DNA of 54,419 nt from an uncultured Prochlorococcus sp. (lineage in GTDB: Bacteria > Cyanobacteriota > Cyanobacteriia > PCC-6307 > Cyanobiaceae): positions 1 through 54,419 of the forward strand of contig CACHVD010000007.1 in assembly GCA_902583265.1 (NCBI GenBank). Reading direction: 5' to 3'. The notes below the pieces were generated by a model, which saw only the letters and a list, made by a program, of their open reading frames with translations, did no database searches and had not been told where the DNA came from. Shown one piece after another: positions 27,392 through 36,910 of the stretch. Position 1 is the first letter of the stretch; each line of letters begins with the position of its first letter. The position numbers and the translations under genes are program-made.

Positions 27392-28924
27392 GTGAAGAAA
27401 GTAATCATAAGAAAAACTGAAGAAATAGAAAATTGGAGAAGAAATATAAAAAGTGAAATTAACTTCATTCCAACAATGGGTAATCTTCATAATGGACATA
27501 TTAAACTAATATCAACAGCAAAAAATGACAATTCAAATGTTAATTTAGTAAGTATTTTTATTAATCCACTTCAATTTGATAACAAGTTAGATTTAGAGAA
27601 TTACCCTAAAACAATTGATAATGATATAAAAATCTCCTTCTTAAATGGAGCAGATGCCATCTTCATCCCAAGTAATGAAGATATATATCCTCCGAATAAT
27701 AAAAATATTAAATTCCTAAAGGCTCCAATAGAATTATCTTCGGCATTATGTGGAATGAACCGAATTGGACATTTCGATGGAGTTTGTACAGTTGTTTATA
27801 GATTACTTAATCTCATCAAGCCAAAAAATCTTTACTTAGGAGAAAAAGATTGGCAACAACTCTTAATTTTAAAAAATCTTGTCCTTAAAGAGAAATTAAA
27901 TGTTGCAATTAAATCCATTCCTACACAAAGAGATTTTGATGGAATTCCTTTAAGTTCACGCAATGGACATTTATCAAAAAACGAAAGAAAATTAATTAGG
28001 TTTTTTTCAAGTGAGTTATTAGAAGCAAAAAAAAATTTTCAACAAGATAAAAAGATCAATTTAAACCAAATAATTAAAAAGATATCAGCAAAAAAAATTG
28101 CAATTGAATATTTAGAACATTTAAACCCTCATACACTCCAAAAAGCAAGACTTGAGGATAATATTTCGTTACTGGCTGGTGCGATAAGATGTGGAGAGAC
28201 AAGATTAATTGATCACGTTTTTCTGATGAAAAGAAAGCCGATTATTGCAATTGATGGTCCTGCAGGTTCAGGTAAAAGTACTGTAACAAAATTAATAGCT
28301 AAGAAACTCAAACTTTTATATTTAGATACTGGCGCAATGTATAGGGCATTAAGTTGGCTTATGATAAAAGAAAATATTGATTATAAAAAAGAAAAAAAAT
28401 TACAGAATATTCTTAAAGATATATCTATTGTTTTCAAGTCGAATACAAATTCACATCAGGATGTTTATGTTAATAACTACTGCGTCACTGAAGAAATTAG
28501 GTCGCAAAAAATAAGTTCCATCGTTTCTAAAATTTCCTCAATAAAAGAAGTAAGAGAATTCTTAGTAGAAGAACAAAGAAAAATTGGAGAATCAGGCGGA
28601 CTTGTAGCTGAGGGAAGAGATATAGGAACAACTGTTTTTCCTAATGCAGAACTTAAAATATTTTTAACTGCTAGCATCGATGAGAGAGCAAAAAGAAGAA
28701 AATCTGATAAAAATAGTAAAGACTCTCAAGAAATAGACCTTCATACGTTAAAAGAACTTATAAAGAGAAGAGATTTTGAAGATTCCAATAGGGAAATTTC
28801 ACCTCTAATAAAAGCGGATGACGCAATAGAAATTATTACGGATGGATATAAAATTAATGAGGTAGTGAATAAAATTATTGATCTTTACAATGACAAGATT
28901 CCTAAAGAGACTGAGATCAAATAA
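27392..28924 (+). CDS. panC/cmk: Bifunctional pantothenate synthetase / cytidylate kinase
   Basis: The 510-residue fusion is a cyanobacterial hallmark. Residues 1 to about 275 are PanC, which joins beta-alanine and pantoate. It has the HIGH-type MGNLHNGHIKLI and the LGEKDWQQL and IPTQRDFDGIPLSSRN blocks. Residues from about 280 are Cmk, which phosphorylates CMP/dCMP. Its P-loop GPAGSGKST is at 288-296, with LDTGAMYRALS and a VAEGRDIGTTVFPNA block. It starts with GTG at 27392. It ends 2 bases from the convergent phosphatase gene. The functional reason for the fusion is unknown; the two pathways do not share intermediates. Confidence 0.97.
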   Translation: MKKVIIRKTEEIENWRRNIKSEINFIPTMGNLHNGHIKLISTAKNDNSNVNLVSIFINPLQFDNKLDLENYPKTIDNDIKISFLNGADAIFIPSNEDIYPPNNKNIKFLKAPIELSSALCGMNRIGHFDGVCTVVYRLLNLIKPKNLYLGEKDWQQLLILKNLVLKEKLNVAIKSIPTQRDFDGIPLSSRNGHLSKNERKLIRFFSSELLEAKKNFQQDKKINLNQIIKKISAKKIAIEYLEHLNPHTLQKARLEDNISLLAGAIRCGETRLIDHVFLMKRKPIIAIDGPAGSGKSTVTKLIAKKLKLLYLDTGAMYRALSWLMIKENIDYKKEKKLQNILKDISIVFKSNTNSHQDVYVNNYCVTEEIRSQKISSIVSKISSIKEVREFLVEEQRKIGESGGLVAEGRDIGTTVFPNAELKIFLTASIDERAKRRKSDKNSKDSQEIDLHTLKELIKRRDFEDSNREISPLIKADDAIEIITDGYKINEVVNKIIDLYNDKIPKETEIK

Positions 28925-28926
28925 AT

Positions 28927-29400
28927 TCAAGAAATACTTTCCAAAAAACCATTTACAGAATCTTCCAAAATATCAAGGACATAATCAAAGCCTTCATCAC
29001 CTCCAAAATATGGGTCAGGAACTTCTTGCTCATTAAAAACTGATCTAAAATCTTGTATTTTTTTAATTGATGCAAAACCAGTTGAAGCTGCTCTATTTTT
29101 AAGATCTTGAATATTTCTAAAATTTGAATCGTCCATCGCAAGAATATAGTTAAATTCTTCAAAATCTTTGATAGTAATTTGACGAGCCCTGCTTAAGATA
29201 TTTATTTCTCTTCTTTCTGCAGCAACTCTCATCCTAGAGTCAGCTTTTTTCCCAATATGCCAACTCCCAGTGCCAGCAGAATCTACAATAAAGCCTTCGG
29301 TTAATCCCTTTTTTTCAAGTAGACTTATAAAGATAGCTTCTGCTGCAGGAGACCTACATATATTTCCCAAACATACAAAAAGAACAGAAATTTTTTTCAT
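28927..29400 (-). CDS. Low-molecular-weight protein tyrosine phosphatase
   Basis: The 157-residue cytoplasmic phosphatase has the P-loop C(X)5R as Cys10-LGNIC-Arg16-Ser17. The general-acid loop is VPDPYFGG near residue 130, with the usual following tyrosine. Length is standard for the family. Substrates in cyanobacteria are unclear; some members act on photosystem or polysaccharide-export proteins. It lies 32 bases downstream of pebB on the same strand and could be the last gene of the ho1-pebA-pebB run. No tyrosine kinase is adjacent. Confidence 0.93.
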   Translation of the reverse strand: MKKISVLFVCLGNICRSPAAEAIFISLLEKKGLTEGFIVDSAGTGSWHIGKKADSRMRVAAERREINILSRARQITIKDFEEFNYILAMDDSNFRNIQDLKNRAASTGFASIKKIQDFRSVFNEQEVPDPYFGGDEGFDYVLDILEDSVNGFLESIS

Positions 29401-29432
29401 ATGATTTCAAACTTCAATAAATTATAAGACTT

Positions 29433-30194
29433 TTAAGTAGTAAATAAAACTTCTTTAATTAAAGATTCAGTAAATTCTTTACCAAACAAACTCGACAACA
29501 TTGGCCTGGCTGGATCGTTATCTCTTCTATAGTTCAAATAATTATATTGACCGTTTATTAATTCTTTTTGCATTTCAATATTGGCTTCTTTGCTTTCGAA
29601 AAGAATTTGCAAATACAAATCAAGATATTCTTTAAATGAGGAATAAAGCTGATTAGCAATTAAAAAATCACTTCTTTCTTCTTTTGGTAATTTTGACCAG
29701 ATTACTCCTGGAGAAAAAAATCTAGCTACATCTGCAGACATTTTTTCAGCTAATGGGAGTGATGAATGACAATGATTTTGAAGTTTTATCAGTTTTTCTG
29801 TTAATTCATTACTGTATTGATTTTGTATTTTTAATGAAGGCTGAAAATCTAATACTAATAAATGACTATTAGGAAGAGAAACAAAATCTACTCCAAAAAA
29901 TGGAACGTTATAAATAGTATTAGGAATAATTAAAAAATTTAAAACAGAATAATTTGGACTATTAATACAAACTGCTCTTGCGAATTTAATTCTTTTTTTA
30001 TGAGTTACACCCCAAGTAAAGAGATTCACATTTTTTTTTGATTTTTTGGAGCCATAAGTTGAATCTTTATAAGAATATTCGGAGGGTATTATTTTTTCTA
30101 AACAGTTATATTTATTTAAACTATTGGTTAAATATTTTAGAAAATTATGCCATCTCCACTCTGGCCTATAAAAAATTGTATCTTGTATTAACAT
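29433..30194 (-). CDS. pebB: Phycoerythrobilin:ferredoxin oxidoreductase
   Basis: The 253-residue ferredoxin-dependent bilin reductase converts 15,16-dihydrobiliverdin to 3Z-phycoerythrobilin. It begins with the bilin-reductase fold motif [19 protein letters not shown] central [23 protein letters not shown] block and the C-terminal [25 protein letters not shown] complete the match. PebB is distinguished from PebA by its position in the cluster and by sequence. Its ATG abuts the pebA stop codon, and ho1 is upstream. The order ho1-pebA-pebB converts heme to phycoerythrobilin, a step needed only if a phycoerythrin-like protein or another bilin acceptor is present. Confidence 0.93.
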   Translation of the reverse strand: MLIQDTIFYRPEWRWHNFLKYLTNSLNKYNCLEKIIPSEYSYKDSTYGSKKSKKNVNLFTWGVTHKKRIKFARAVCINSPNYSVLNFLIIPNTIYNVPFFGVDFVSLPNSHLLVLDFQPSLKIQNQYSNELTEKLIKLQNHCHSSLPLAEKMSADVARFFSPGVIWSKLPKEERSDFLIANQLYSSFKEYLDLYLQILFESKEANIEMQKELINGQYNYLNYRRDNDPARPMLSSLFGKEFTESLIKEVLFTT

Positions 30195-30905
30195 TCAATA
30201 AATAATCTCATTATTTAATGTAAAAAGAAATTTATTTATAAATTTTTTTGTCCATTGTTCTCCAAAAAAAGATTTAAACAATTTATCGGCAGGGTCTTTA
30301 TCAAAACTGTACTTATCATATTTAATTTGATTAATCTTTATTGCTTCTGAATTTAAAAATTCATTAACAGGATTCGACTTATAAATGTTCAAATAATTAT
30401 TTACAAAAGAATAGAATATATTATTTAAATCTTTATCAAGATTTAATTTATTTCCTCTACATATAATCACCCATGGAGAAAAATACTTTTTTGAATCATA
30501 AATATTCTTCATTTTATTATTATCAAATTCAGAATATTTTTTCTTAATACTACCTAAACTTGAACAATATTTTTCAAGATACTTGCCTTCTTGAATTAAA
30601 GGTTGATAATCAAGTATTGCTAATAACTTTTGAGAAGTTCCAAACCATAAAATATCAGCTCCTAAAATAGGAATTTCACTATCAAAATTTGGATATGCGA
30701 CCGTATTAAAAACTTGCAGTTTTTTGCCACCATCTAATCTTGTTATTCGCCACTTTCTAAATTCGGGAGATGAAAAAAGCCAATTTTTAATAATATATTT
30801 TGAGTCTTCATTGTGATGTTCTTTGAATTCGCTAGATATTTGTACTTCATGACCATTTAATTCATCAATATTGGTTTTAAGGAAATCAACTAATGAATCA
30901 AACAT
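30195..30905 (-). CDS. pebA: 15,16-dihydrobiliverdin:ferredoxin oxidoreductase
   Basis: The 236-residue ferredoxin-dependent bilin reductase reduces biliverdin IX-alpha at the 15,16 bond. Typical blocks are [56 protein letters not shown], and the C-terminal [23 protein letters not shown]. It is the second gene of the ho1-pebA-pebB run, 5 bases downstream of ho1 and immediately upstream of pebB. The pair channels dihydrobiliverdin in marine Synechococcus, a reasonable inference here too. Confidence 0.94.
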   Translation of the reverse strand: MFDSLVDFLKTNIDELNGHEVQISSEFKEHHNEDSKYIIKNWLFSSPEFRKWRITRLDGGKKLQVFNTVAYPNFDSEIPILGADILWFGTSQKLLAILDYQPLIQEGKYLEKYCSSLGSIKKKYSEFDNNKMKNIYDSKKYFSPWVIICRGNKLNLDKDLNNIFYSFVNNYLNIYKSNPVNEFLNSEAIKINQIKYDKYSFDKDPADKLFKSFFGEQWTKKFINKFLFTLNNEIIY

Positions 30906-30910
30906 AAATA

Positions 30911-31621
30911 TTAGGTCTCGGTACTTCCTTTTCTAACTTTTTTTGTAATGTAATTGAATACAATCTTGCCTAAAACAGCAATCAAGTTACCTTCAAGCTC
31001 CTTAAACATTTTCATATTGTAAGTAAAAGCTTGATTAGCTTCATCAATAATTTGATCAGCAGTCTTTTGATTTATTGGAAGTTGATTCAAAGTAAGGGAA
31101 TATTCTTCCTTGAATTTCTTTTCATCAGCAATTAATTCAAACTCATAAAAATTTAAACCATCATTTCCCTGCAAATTTAATGCTTTTTTTGCGATCCTTT
31201 TCAAGATTTGCCCCCCAGATAAATCTCCTATATAGCGAGTGTAGTGGTGACCAACCAATAACTCTGGTGAATTTTTTGCGACCTCTCGGATTCTTTCAAC
31301 ATATTCTTTTGCTGAATGAGAAATATTAATTTCATTCTTCCAGTTTTCACCAAAATAAAATTTCAGATCATTTACAAGAGTTTGTTTCCTGAATAATGCT
31401 TTAAAACCTATAGGTTTTATTACGGGATGTTCCTCATTAACCAATCTTTCAATTTCTTCTTCCATAGCTTCATAAACAAAATATAAATCACTAATTAATT
31501 TTCTATAAGATTTTTTTTCAACAACTCCTTTTAAAAAACAAGCCACAAATCCAGTATTTTCTGCCATAGTGTGGGATTTTTTTGTCCCTTCTCTTAATTG
31601 TCCTGCAAGAGCAACTGCCAT
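30911..31621 (-). CDS. ho1: Heme oxygenase (biliverdin-forming)
   Basis: The 236-residue soluble heme oxygenase opens heme to biliverdin, CO and iron using ferredoxin. The proximal heme ligand is His17 in [16 protein letters not shown]. The distal-helix motif is [16 protein letters not shown]-like, seen as [12 protein letters not shown] near residues 127-137. It heads the ho1-pebA-pebB run, with pebA starting 5 bases later. The 143-residue unknown gene lies 57 bases upstream on the same strand. Ferredoxin reduced by photosystem I is the expected electron donor. Confidence 0.97.
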   Translation of the reverse strand: MAVALAGQLREGTKKSHTMAENTGFVACFLKGVVEKKSYRKLISDLYFVYEAMEEEIERLVNEEHPVIKPIGFKALFRKQTLVNDLKFYFGENWKNEINISHSAKEYVERIREVAKNSPELLVGHHYTRYIGDLSGGQILKRIAKKALNLQGNDGLNFYEFELIADEKKFKEEYSLTLNQLPINQKTADQIIDEANQAFTYNMKMFKELEGNLIAVLGKIVFNYITKKVRKGSTET

Positions 31622-31678
31622 ATATTTTGAATTAATTTTTTAAGTTTATTTAATCTACAAAGAAAATACAAAAAACAG

Positions 31679-32110
31679 CTAATTTTTGTTACCAGAGGAT
31701 GTTGTAGAGAATAGCTTGTAAAGTTCTTTACAAACCAAAAAAAGGTTATCTTTTTGTTCCTTTTGCGGTAGATGAGTGCCAGTCATTTCCCAATCACCGA
31801 TGGTAGCCACTCTCCATCTCTCGGATGGAACAATCATACCTCGCATTATTATTCCCAACAATTTCGGAACTCTGCAGTTGTTATCATTTTCAATTCTTAA
31901 TTGTAAGAGTATTGCTCTACATTCAATAAGAGGACTCCAACCAGGGAAATGAAACGCAAAATCAATAGTATCTTGCATGGATTCATTATTTACATTGTCC
32001 CAGGGACTAAAGTTTACACTTGCATCTGGAAAATATTTCCGAAACAGAGATGCAGTGGAAGCAATTTTATTAGCTATTTCAACATTACTTACATTTGAAC
32101 TCGCATTCAT
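31679..32110 (-). CDS. Conserved hypothetical protein upstream of ho1
   Basis: I cannot name a family for this 143-residue protein. It is soluble, with a Trp-rich centre: NFSPWDN, HFPGWSPLIECRAILLQLRI, IMRGMIVPSERWRVATIGDWEM. The compact, strand-rich middle ends in a helix with CKELYKLFS. No signal peptide or membrane segment is visible. It is encoded 57 bases upstream of ho1 on the same strand and may share its promoter, which lies in the 210-base gap before icd. Position beside bilin genes suggests, but does not show, a link to heme or bilin metabolism. Confidence 0.75.
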   Translation of the reverse strand: MNASSNVSNVEIANKIASTASLFRKYFPDASVNFSPWDNVNNESMQDTIDFAFHFPGWSPLIECRAILLQLRIENDNNCRVPKLLGIIMRGMIVPSERWRVATIGDWEMTGTHLPQKEQKDNLFLVCKELYKLFSTTSSGNKN

Positions 32111-32258
32111 AAGTAGCTGAGTATTTTTTTGAAAATGACATAATTTGCTTTAACTTGCTTATTAACTACTTTTTCTTTTAATAAAGATGTTGAAATGCTG
32201 ATCAATAAACTAGTCTCTATTCACATTTGAATAATAAATTTCTAGTTTTTAGAGAAAA

Positions 32259-32300
32259 TAACTCATCGCAAATTACAATACTTGGAACTTCAATGAGTTA
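32259..32300. repeat. Inverted repeat in the icd leader
   Basis: TAACTCAT (32259-32266) and ATGAGTTA (32293-32300) are perfect eight-base arms 26 bases apart, 20 bases before the icd ATG. They could form a leader hairpin or a dyad operator. I found no GTA-N8-TAC NtcA box in the gap, although icd is often NtcA-controlled in cyanobacteria. Confidence 0.35.
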
Positions 32301-32320
32301 TCTTATATTAATTCAATGCT

Positions 32321-33745
32321 ATGACAAAATTTGAAAAATTAACTTTACCTAATGAAGGCGAGATAATAACTTTTAATCAAGGCAAACCTAATGTTCCAAA
32401 TAATCCAATTGTCCCATTTATTAGGGGAGATGGTACTGGAGTTGATATTTGGCCTGCAACTCAAATCGTTCTTGATTCGGCGATTAAAAAAAGCTATGGA
32501 GATGAAAGAAAAATTAATTGGTTTAAAGTCTATGCAGGCGATGAAGCGTGTGAGCTTTATGGAACATATAACTACCTCCCTCAAGATACTATTGAAGCAA
32601 TCAGATACTTTGGTATAGCCATCAAAGGTCCTTTAACGACTCCCATCGGAGGAGGTATTAGATCTCTTAACGTTGCATTAAGGCAAATATTTGATTTATA
32701 TAGCTGTGTTAGACCATGCAAATATTATTCAGGAACCCCAAGCCCTCACAAAAATCCTCAAAATTTAGACGTTATTGTTTATAGAGAAAATACTGAAGAT
32801 ATCTATATGGGAATTGAATGGGAAGCGGAGGATAATAATTGTCTTGAATTAATTAATCACTTAAATAACATTGTCATACCAAAAAGTAAAAATTTAAAAA
32901 ATAGATCTATACCAGACGGATCAGGTATCGGAATAAAACCTGTGAGTAAATCTGGTAGCCAAAGGCATATTAGAAAAGCTATTGAACATGCTAAAAGATT
33001 ATCAGGAGATAAAAGGCATGTGACTCTTGTACATAAAGGTAATATTATGAAATATACAGAAGGTGCATTTAGAGATTGGGGATATGAATTAGCAGTAAAT
33101 GAATTTAGAGAAGACTGCATTACAGAAAGAGAAAGCTGGATTTTAGATAATATTCAGAAAAATCCAGAAATTACAATTGAAAATAATGCTCGAAAAATTG
33201 AACCAGGTTTTGACAAGCTCACAAATAACAAAAAAGCATTCATTTGCGAAGAAATTAAAGAAGTTATTGCATCAATATCAAATTCTCACGGAAATGGAAA
33301 ATGGAGAGAACTTATTCTTGTTGATGATCGGATAGCTGATAGTATATTTCAACAAATTCAAACTAGACCTCAGGAATATTCAATTCTTGCAACCTTAAAC
33401 CTAAATGGAGACTATGTTTCTGATGCAGCTGCAGCAATTGTTGGTGGCCTTGGTATGGCGCCTGGAGCAAATATTGGAGATAATGCAGCAATTTTCGAAG
33501 CTACGCATGGCACTGCGCCAAAACATGCAGGCTTAAATAAGATTAATCCAGGCTCAGTAATTCTTAGTGGTGTAATGATGCTTGAATATTTTGGTTGGGA
33601 TGAGGCAGCTAACTTAATTACTAATGGCTTGAGTAGGGCAATAGAGCAAAAAAAAGTCACCTATGATCTAGCACGTTTAATGGAACCAAAAGTAGAACCG
33701 TTATCCTGCAGCAGTTTTGCTGAAGAAATTATTTCAAATTTCTAA
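32321..33745 (+). CDS. icd: NADP-dependent isocitrate dehydrogenase
   Basis: The 474-residue enzyme oxidatively decarboxylates isocitrate to 2-oxoglutarate, the carbon skeleton for ammonium assimilation and the nitrogen-status signal in cyanobacteria. The conserved GGGIRSLNVALRQ block contains Ser115, which aligns with the phosphorylatable serine of E. coli Icd. The nucleotide region has GAFRDWGYELA, LNGDYVSDAAAAIVGGLGMAPGANIG and EATHGTAPKHAG. The length is slightly greater than E. coli's because of an insertion around residues 280-320, usual in cyanobacteria. It stands alone on the + strand, ending 2 bases from a convergent gene. Confidence 0.98.
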   Translation: MTKFEKLTLPNEGEIITFNQGKPNVPNNPIVPFIRGDGTGVDIWPATQIVLDSAIKKSYGDERKINWFKVYAGDEACELYGTYNYLPQDTIEAIRYFGIAIKGPLTTPIGGGIRSLNVALRQIFDLYSCVRPCKYYSGTPSPHKNPQNLDVIVYRENTEDIYMGIEWEAEDNNCLELINHLNNIVIPKSKNLKNRSIPDGSGIGIKPVSKSGSQRHIRKAIEHAKRLSGDKRHVTLVHKGNIMKYTEGAFRDWGYELAVNEFREDCITERESWILDNIQKNPEITIENNARKIEPGFDKLTNNKKAFICEEIKEVIASISNSHGNGKWRELILVDDRIADSIFQQIQTRPQEYSILATLNLNGDYVSDAAAAIVGGLGMAPGANIGDNAAIFEATHGTAPKHAGLNKINPGSVILSGVMMLEYFGWDEAANLITNGLSRAIEQKKVTYDLARLMEPKVEPLSCSSFAEEIISNF

Positions 33746-33747
33746 TT

Positions 33748-35097
33748 TTAAAAATTAATTTTATTTTCAAAAACTTTCCAAATATTCACCAGTGAATCTT
33801 TAGTGCCAATGTTTCCAGGATGTGTAACGATAGGAAGTTTTTCGTCATTTTTCAGGTTGCAAGTCACCACTGAAATGCCTGTTAAAATCTGTCCCTCAAG
33901 ATAAACATAATCTGCATGAAGTCCATTACTAAGAATTATATTTGTTGTTATTCCTCCTTTTGAAATCAAATATCCTATTTCATATTTCAAATTTGCGACT
34001 AATTCAGCGATAAAACAAGAAAGTAGATTATAAAAATTAAATTGTTCAGAATTATCTAAGGACATAAATTTTCTTGAAGTAAACAATACTGGAGTTTTTC
34101 CTTTCTCAAAAGATAATCTAATTTCTTTCAAAAATTTATTTTTAAACAAATTCCTTTGCTTATGATTATTCTCTGATGAAGTAATTTTAAAGAATTCAAA
34201 AACATCTAATTCAATTGGATTGCAATTACATATCTCTAATAAATTTTTCAATTGTAGGGTTGATAGTTCCACAAAGGATCCAACAATTATCAATCCTGGA
34301 AGAAAATTTTTTTCTTTATCTCTAATTCTTAAATTTGAGAAAAATGTCTCAACCTTAGGGACGCTTTTTTTCTCAGAAATTGAACTTATAAAACTTGCGG
34401 CAGTACGAAAAAGAAAATTTTTTTGTTTAGTTAATTTTTTAATTACTAAAGTAAATTTGTTTAGTTGAGAATAATTTTCTACATCTACAATTATATGTTT
34501 ATTTTTATTCAAATTCTTTAGTTTTTTAAAAACGATGTTATTTTCTTCATCTTTTAGAATCTCTATATCTGACAATAAAAGATTTTGAATATCTTCAATA
34601 TTTATTTGCGATTTACTCTTTTGAAATAAAAGATTCTTAACATTACTTGTCTCATATCCAAAAATTTTATCTCTCGCAAAAATCGTTTGACTAATGGGAG
34701 TTTTGTCAACAAAGTGTGATCCATTAATTGTTAATCTTTTACCCTCTATAAAAGCTGGAATGTGAAAAGTAGCATCAAAAGGACCTAAGCAACTATTTAA
34801 GGCACTTGGCTCTAAAAAGTTATGTCCTCGAAGAGTAGAGTCTCCTCTACTGATAAAAATTATTTCTTCTTCATAAGCTTGAGAAGCAATAACTTTCTTA
34901 AGATTTTTGCAAATTTCCTCAATTGTTAATTTTGCATCATTTTCCGATAGTGACCTTGTATTTGCCAAAATAAAAAATAAATTTGATTTAGATTCAAAGC
35001 CTTTGACTAAAGTTGAGCAATCCCATTTAAGAAGTAATAAGCAATCATGAACAGTTTGAGAGCCTGTTGGATCATCATCAAAAACAACAAATTTCAT
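33748..35097 (-). CDS. Four-carbon acid sugar kinase family protein (YgbK-like)
   Basis: The 449-residue protein belongs to the former DUF1537 family. Its N-terminal domain opens with FVVFDDDPTGSQTVHD and has NTRSLSENDA, SRGDSTLRGHN and DATFHIPAFIEGKR, the substrate-binding half. Its C-terminal domain has SKGGITTNIILSNGL and IVTHPGNIGTKDSL, the nucleotide-binding half. Characterised members phosphorylate threonate, erythronate or related acid sugars. No dehydrogenase or aldolase partner is adjacent, so the substrate is unknown. It is followed upstream by an epimerase-like gene 13 bases away, possibly one sugar-handling unit. Confidence 0.85.
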   Translation of the reverse strand: MKFVVFDDDPTGSQTVHDCLLLLKWDCSTLVKGFESKSNLFFILANTRSLSENDAKLTIEEICKNLKKVIASQAYEEEIIFISRGDSTLRGHNFLEPSALNSCLGPFDATFHIPAFIEGKRLTINGSHFVDKTPISQTIFARDKIFGYETSNVKNLLFQKSKSQINIEDIQNLLLSDIEILKDEENNIVFKKLKNLNKNKHIIVDVENYSQLNKFTLVIKKLTKQKNFLFRTAASFISSISEKKSVPKVETFFSNLRIRDKEKNFLPGLIIVGSFVELSTLQLKNLLEICNCNPIELDVFEFFKITSSENNHKQRNLFKNKFLKEIRLSFEKGKTPVLFTSRKFMSLDNSEQFNFYNLLSCFIAELVANLKYEIGYLISKGGITTNIILSNGLHADYVYLEGQILTGISVVTCNLKNDEKLPIVTHPGNIGTKDSLVNIWKVFENKINF

Positions 35098-35110
35098 AAG
35101 TATTACATAA

Positions 35111-35959
35111 TTACTTAAAAGATTCTATTTGTATTGATGCATCAAACCTTCGATTATTATTTGAAGGAATCATGATGTTTCTGAATCCATCAATAAAAGA
35201 ATTTCGTGGGCTAGTCCAAGGTTCAAGACATATCATTCGTCTTGGAGGATCACTCCAAATAACTCCGAGGTCCAAAGGATATGGATGATTTAAAGTTACC
35301 TGTCTTTTAAAAATTTTGTCCCGAAAAGCACTTCTACCGGAAGTATACATAAGTAGATCAACTCCTAAATTAATATTTTTCAACTCATCGAAAGAATTAC
35401 TTATTATGTTTTTTTCTTGATTCTGACAATTACGTGGATAGTCAATAAATTCTAAATTTTTGAAATCTGAAACATTAAAGTAAGGATGCAATCCAAAATT
35501 TATAGGCATAGCAATATCTGTTTTGTTAAAAATGGAGATTTCAAATTGTAGACAGTTAATCTTTAAGGTAACTTCTATTCTTAGTTCGAAATTGAAAGGA
35601 TAATATTTTTTGGTTTTTTTAGATTCATTTAAAAATATACTTAAAGATTTTTCATTAAAGGTGTATTCCCATTGCAAATCCCTAGCGAAACCATGTTGTG
35701 ATAATTGCAAATAATCTTTTCCAAAAACTGAACTAGAGGTATTTAGACTGCCACAAATTGGAAACAAAATTGGAATGCCACCCCTTATACTTTTTGTCTT
35801 ATCCATAAATCGTTTTTCATCGAAATAGAGTATCTCTTTACCATCGGAAACCCAATTTGTAATAACTCCCCCTCTTTCAGGGCAGAATTTAATATAGTTT
35901 TTTTGATCTAATTGAAAGACAAAAATTCCATGGTCTTTATTAAATAATTTTATTTGCAC
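35111..35959 (-). CDS. Aldose 1-epimerase / D-hexose-6-phosphate mutarotase-like protein
   Basis: The 282-residue protein is a galactose-mutarotase-like beta-sandwich. It shows ERGGVITNWVSDGKEILYFDE, RGGIPILFPICGS, QHGFARDLQW, and a NFGLHPYFNVS block holding the active-site histidine. A later WTSPRNSFIDGF segment is like the YeaD subgroup. The start is GTG at 35959, which gives the normal N-terminus. It lies 9 bases from the alpha/beta hydrolase gene and 13 from the sugar-acid kinase. The physiological sugar is not deducible; a role near glycolysis is an inference. Confidence 0.82.
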   Translation of the reverse strand: MQIKLFNKDHGIFVFQLDQKNYIKFCPERGGVITNWVSDGKEILYFDEKRFMDKTKSIRGGIPILFPICGSLNTSSSVFGKDYLQLSQHGFARDLQWEYTFNEKSLSIFLNESKKTKKYYPFNFELRIEVTLKINCLQFEISIFNKTDIAMPINFGLHPYFNVSDFKNLEFIDYPRNCQNQEKNIISNSFDELKNINLGVDLLMYTSGRSAFRDKIFKRQVTLNHPYPLDLGVIWSDPPRRMICLEPWTSPRNSFIDGFRNIMIPSNNNRRFDASIQIESFK

Positions 35960-35968
35960 AATTGTTAC

Positions 35969-36868
35969 TTAAAGAGAATCAACCCAATCCAATATATGCT
36001 GATTAACTAATTCAGGAATTTCATCATGAGGACAATGTCCAGCATTAAGAATGATTTCTTGTGTATTCTTTGGTGTAAATTTTTTATATAGATTTCTTTT
36101 TTTTGGAGTATTCATCCAAGGATCTTTGCCTCCCCAGAGCAATAATAATGGTGAATCAAGTTTTGCGAATAACTTATCCAACGGCAATCCCTGAGGACCT
36201 GATGGGTTAAATACACTTCTAAAAACATTAAAAGCTCCATAATCAAGAGATGGCTTTCTTATTGAATCAACTAAGAAATCGTCAACATTTTTTTTATCAA
36301 CATAAACTTGATTCAAAGTTTTTTTAATATTTTTTGGATTTCTCATATTCTCAAAAATCAAACGTTGGAAAACAATATTTTTCAAAAATATACCTGCAAC
36401 TGTTTCAATTGAAGTTTGCAACATATTTTTTTTGATAGTTTTTTCTTCACTAAAATATCCTGCAGCATTAAGTAATATCACTCCTGCATTTAGCTCTTTT
36501 AATTCTGAACCAGCTGCCAATGCTGCATAACCACCTAATGAATTTCCTACAACAATTGTAGGTTTTTTGATTTTCTCTTTTACATAAGCTACAACCTGAT
36601 CCTTCCATAAAGATCCTGAATATTCAACATCTTGAGGCTTCGGACTTTTTCCAAAACCGAGAAGATCAATAGCATGAACTTCGTGTTTTTTACTCAAAAT
36701 GGGGATATTGAATCTCCAATGATCCGTAGAGGCTCCGAAACCATGAATTAATAAAATTGCACATTCTTTTGATGTTTGCTCAGGCTTAGCAGAAACTGTA
36801 TGTATTGGGTAATTTAAAAAATTCCAATCATAATTTACATCACTTTCTATCAGAGCTAACTTTTCCAT
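35969..36868 (-). CDS. Alpha/beta hydrolase
   Basis: The 299-residue protein has the alpha/beta-hydrolase fold. An oxyanion-hole HGFG lies at 42-45 and the nucleophile elbow GNSLGG has Ser110. The likely acid is in LLLWGGKDPWM near residue 250, and the catalytic His is in NAGHCPHDEIPE near 278. A cap domain spans roughly 135-230. There is no signal peptide. The family is broad and cyanobacterial close relatives are mostly unassigned, so no substrate is proposed. It is upstream of the epimerase-like gene, separated by 9 bases. Confidence 0.9.
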   Translation of the reverse strand: MEKLALIESDVNYDWNFLNYPIHTVSAKPEQTSKECAILLIHGFGASTDHWRFNIPILSKKHEVHAIDLLGFGKSPKPQDVEYSGSLWKDQVVAYVKEKIKKPTIVVGNSLGGYAALAAGSELKELNAGVILLNAAGYFSEEKTIKKNMLQTSIETVAGIFLKNIVFQRLIFENMRNPKNIKKTLNQVYVDKKNVDDFLVDSIRKPSLDYGAFNVFRSVFNPSGPQGLPLDKLFAKLDSPLLLLWGGKDPWMNTPKKRNLYKKFTPKNTQEIILNAGHCPHDEIPELVNQHILDWVDSL

Positions 36869-36910
36869 TCATTGAATATTTATCTTAGTCGATTCTAGTA
36901 AACTTATTTC

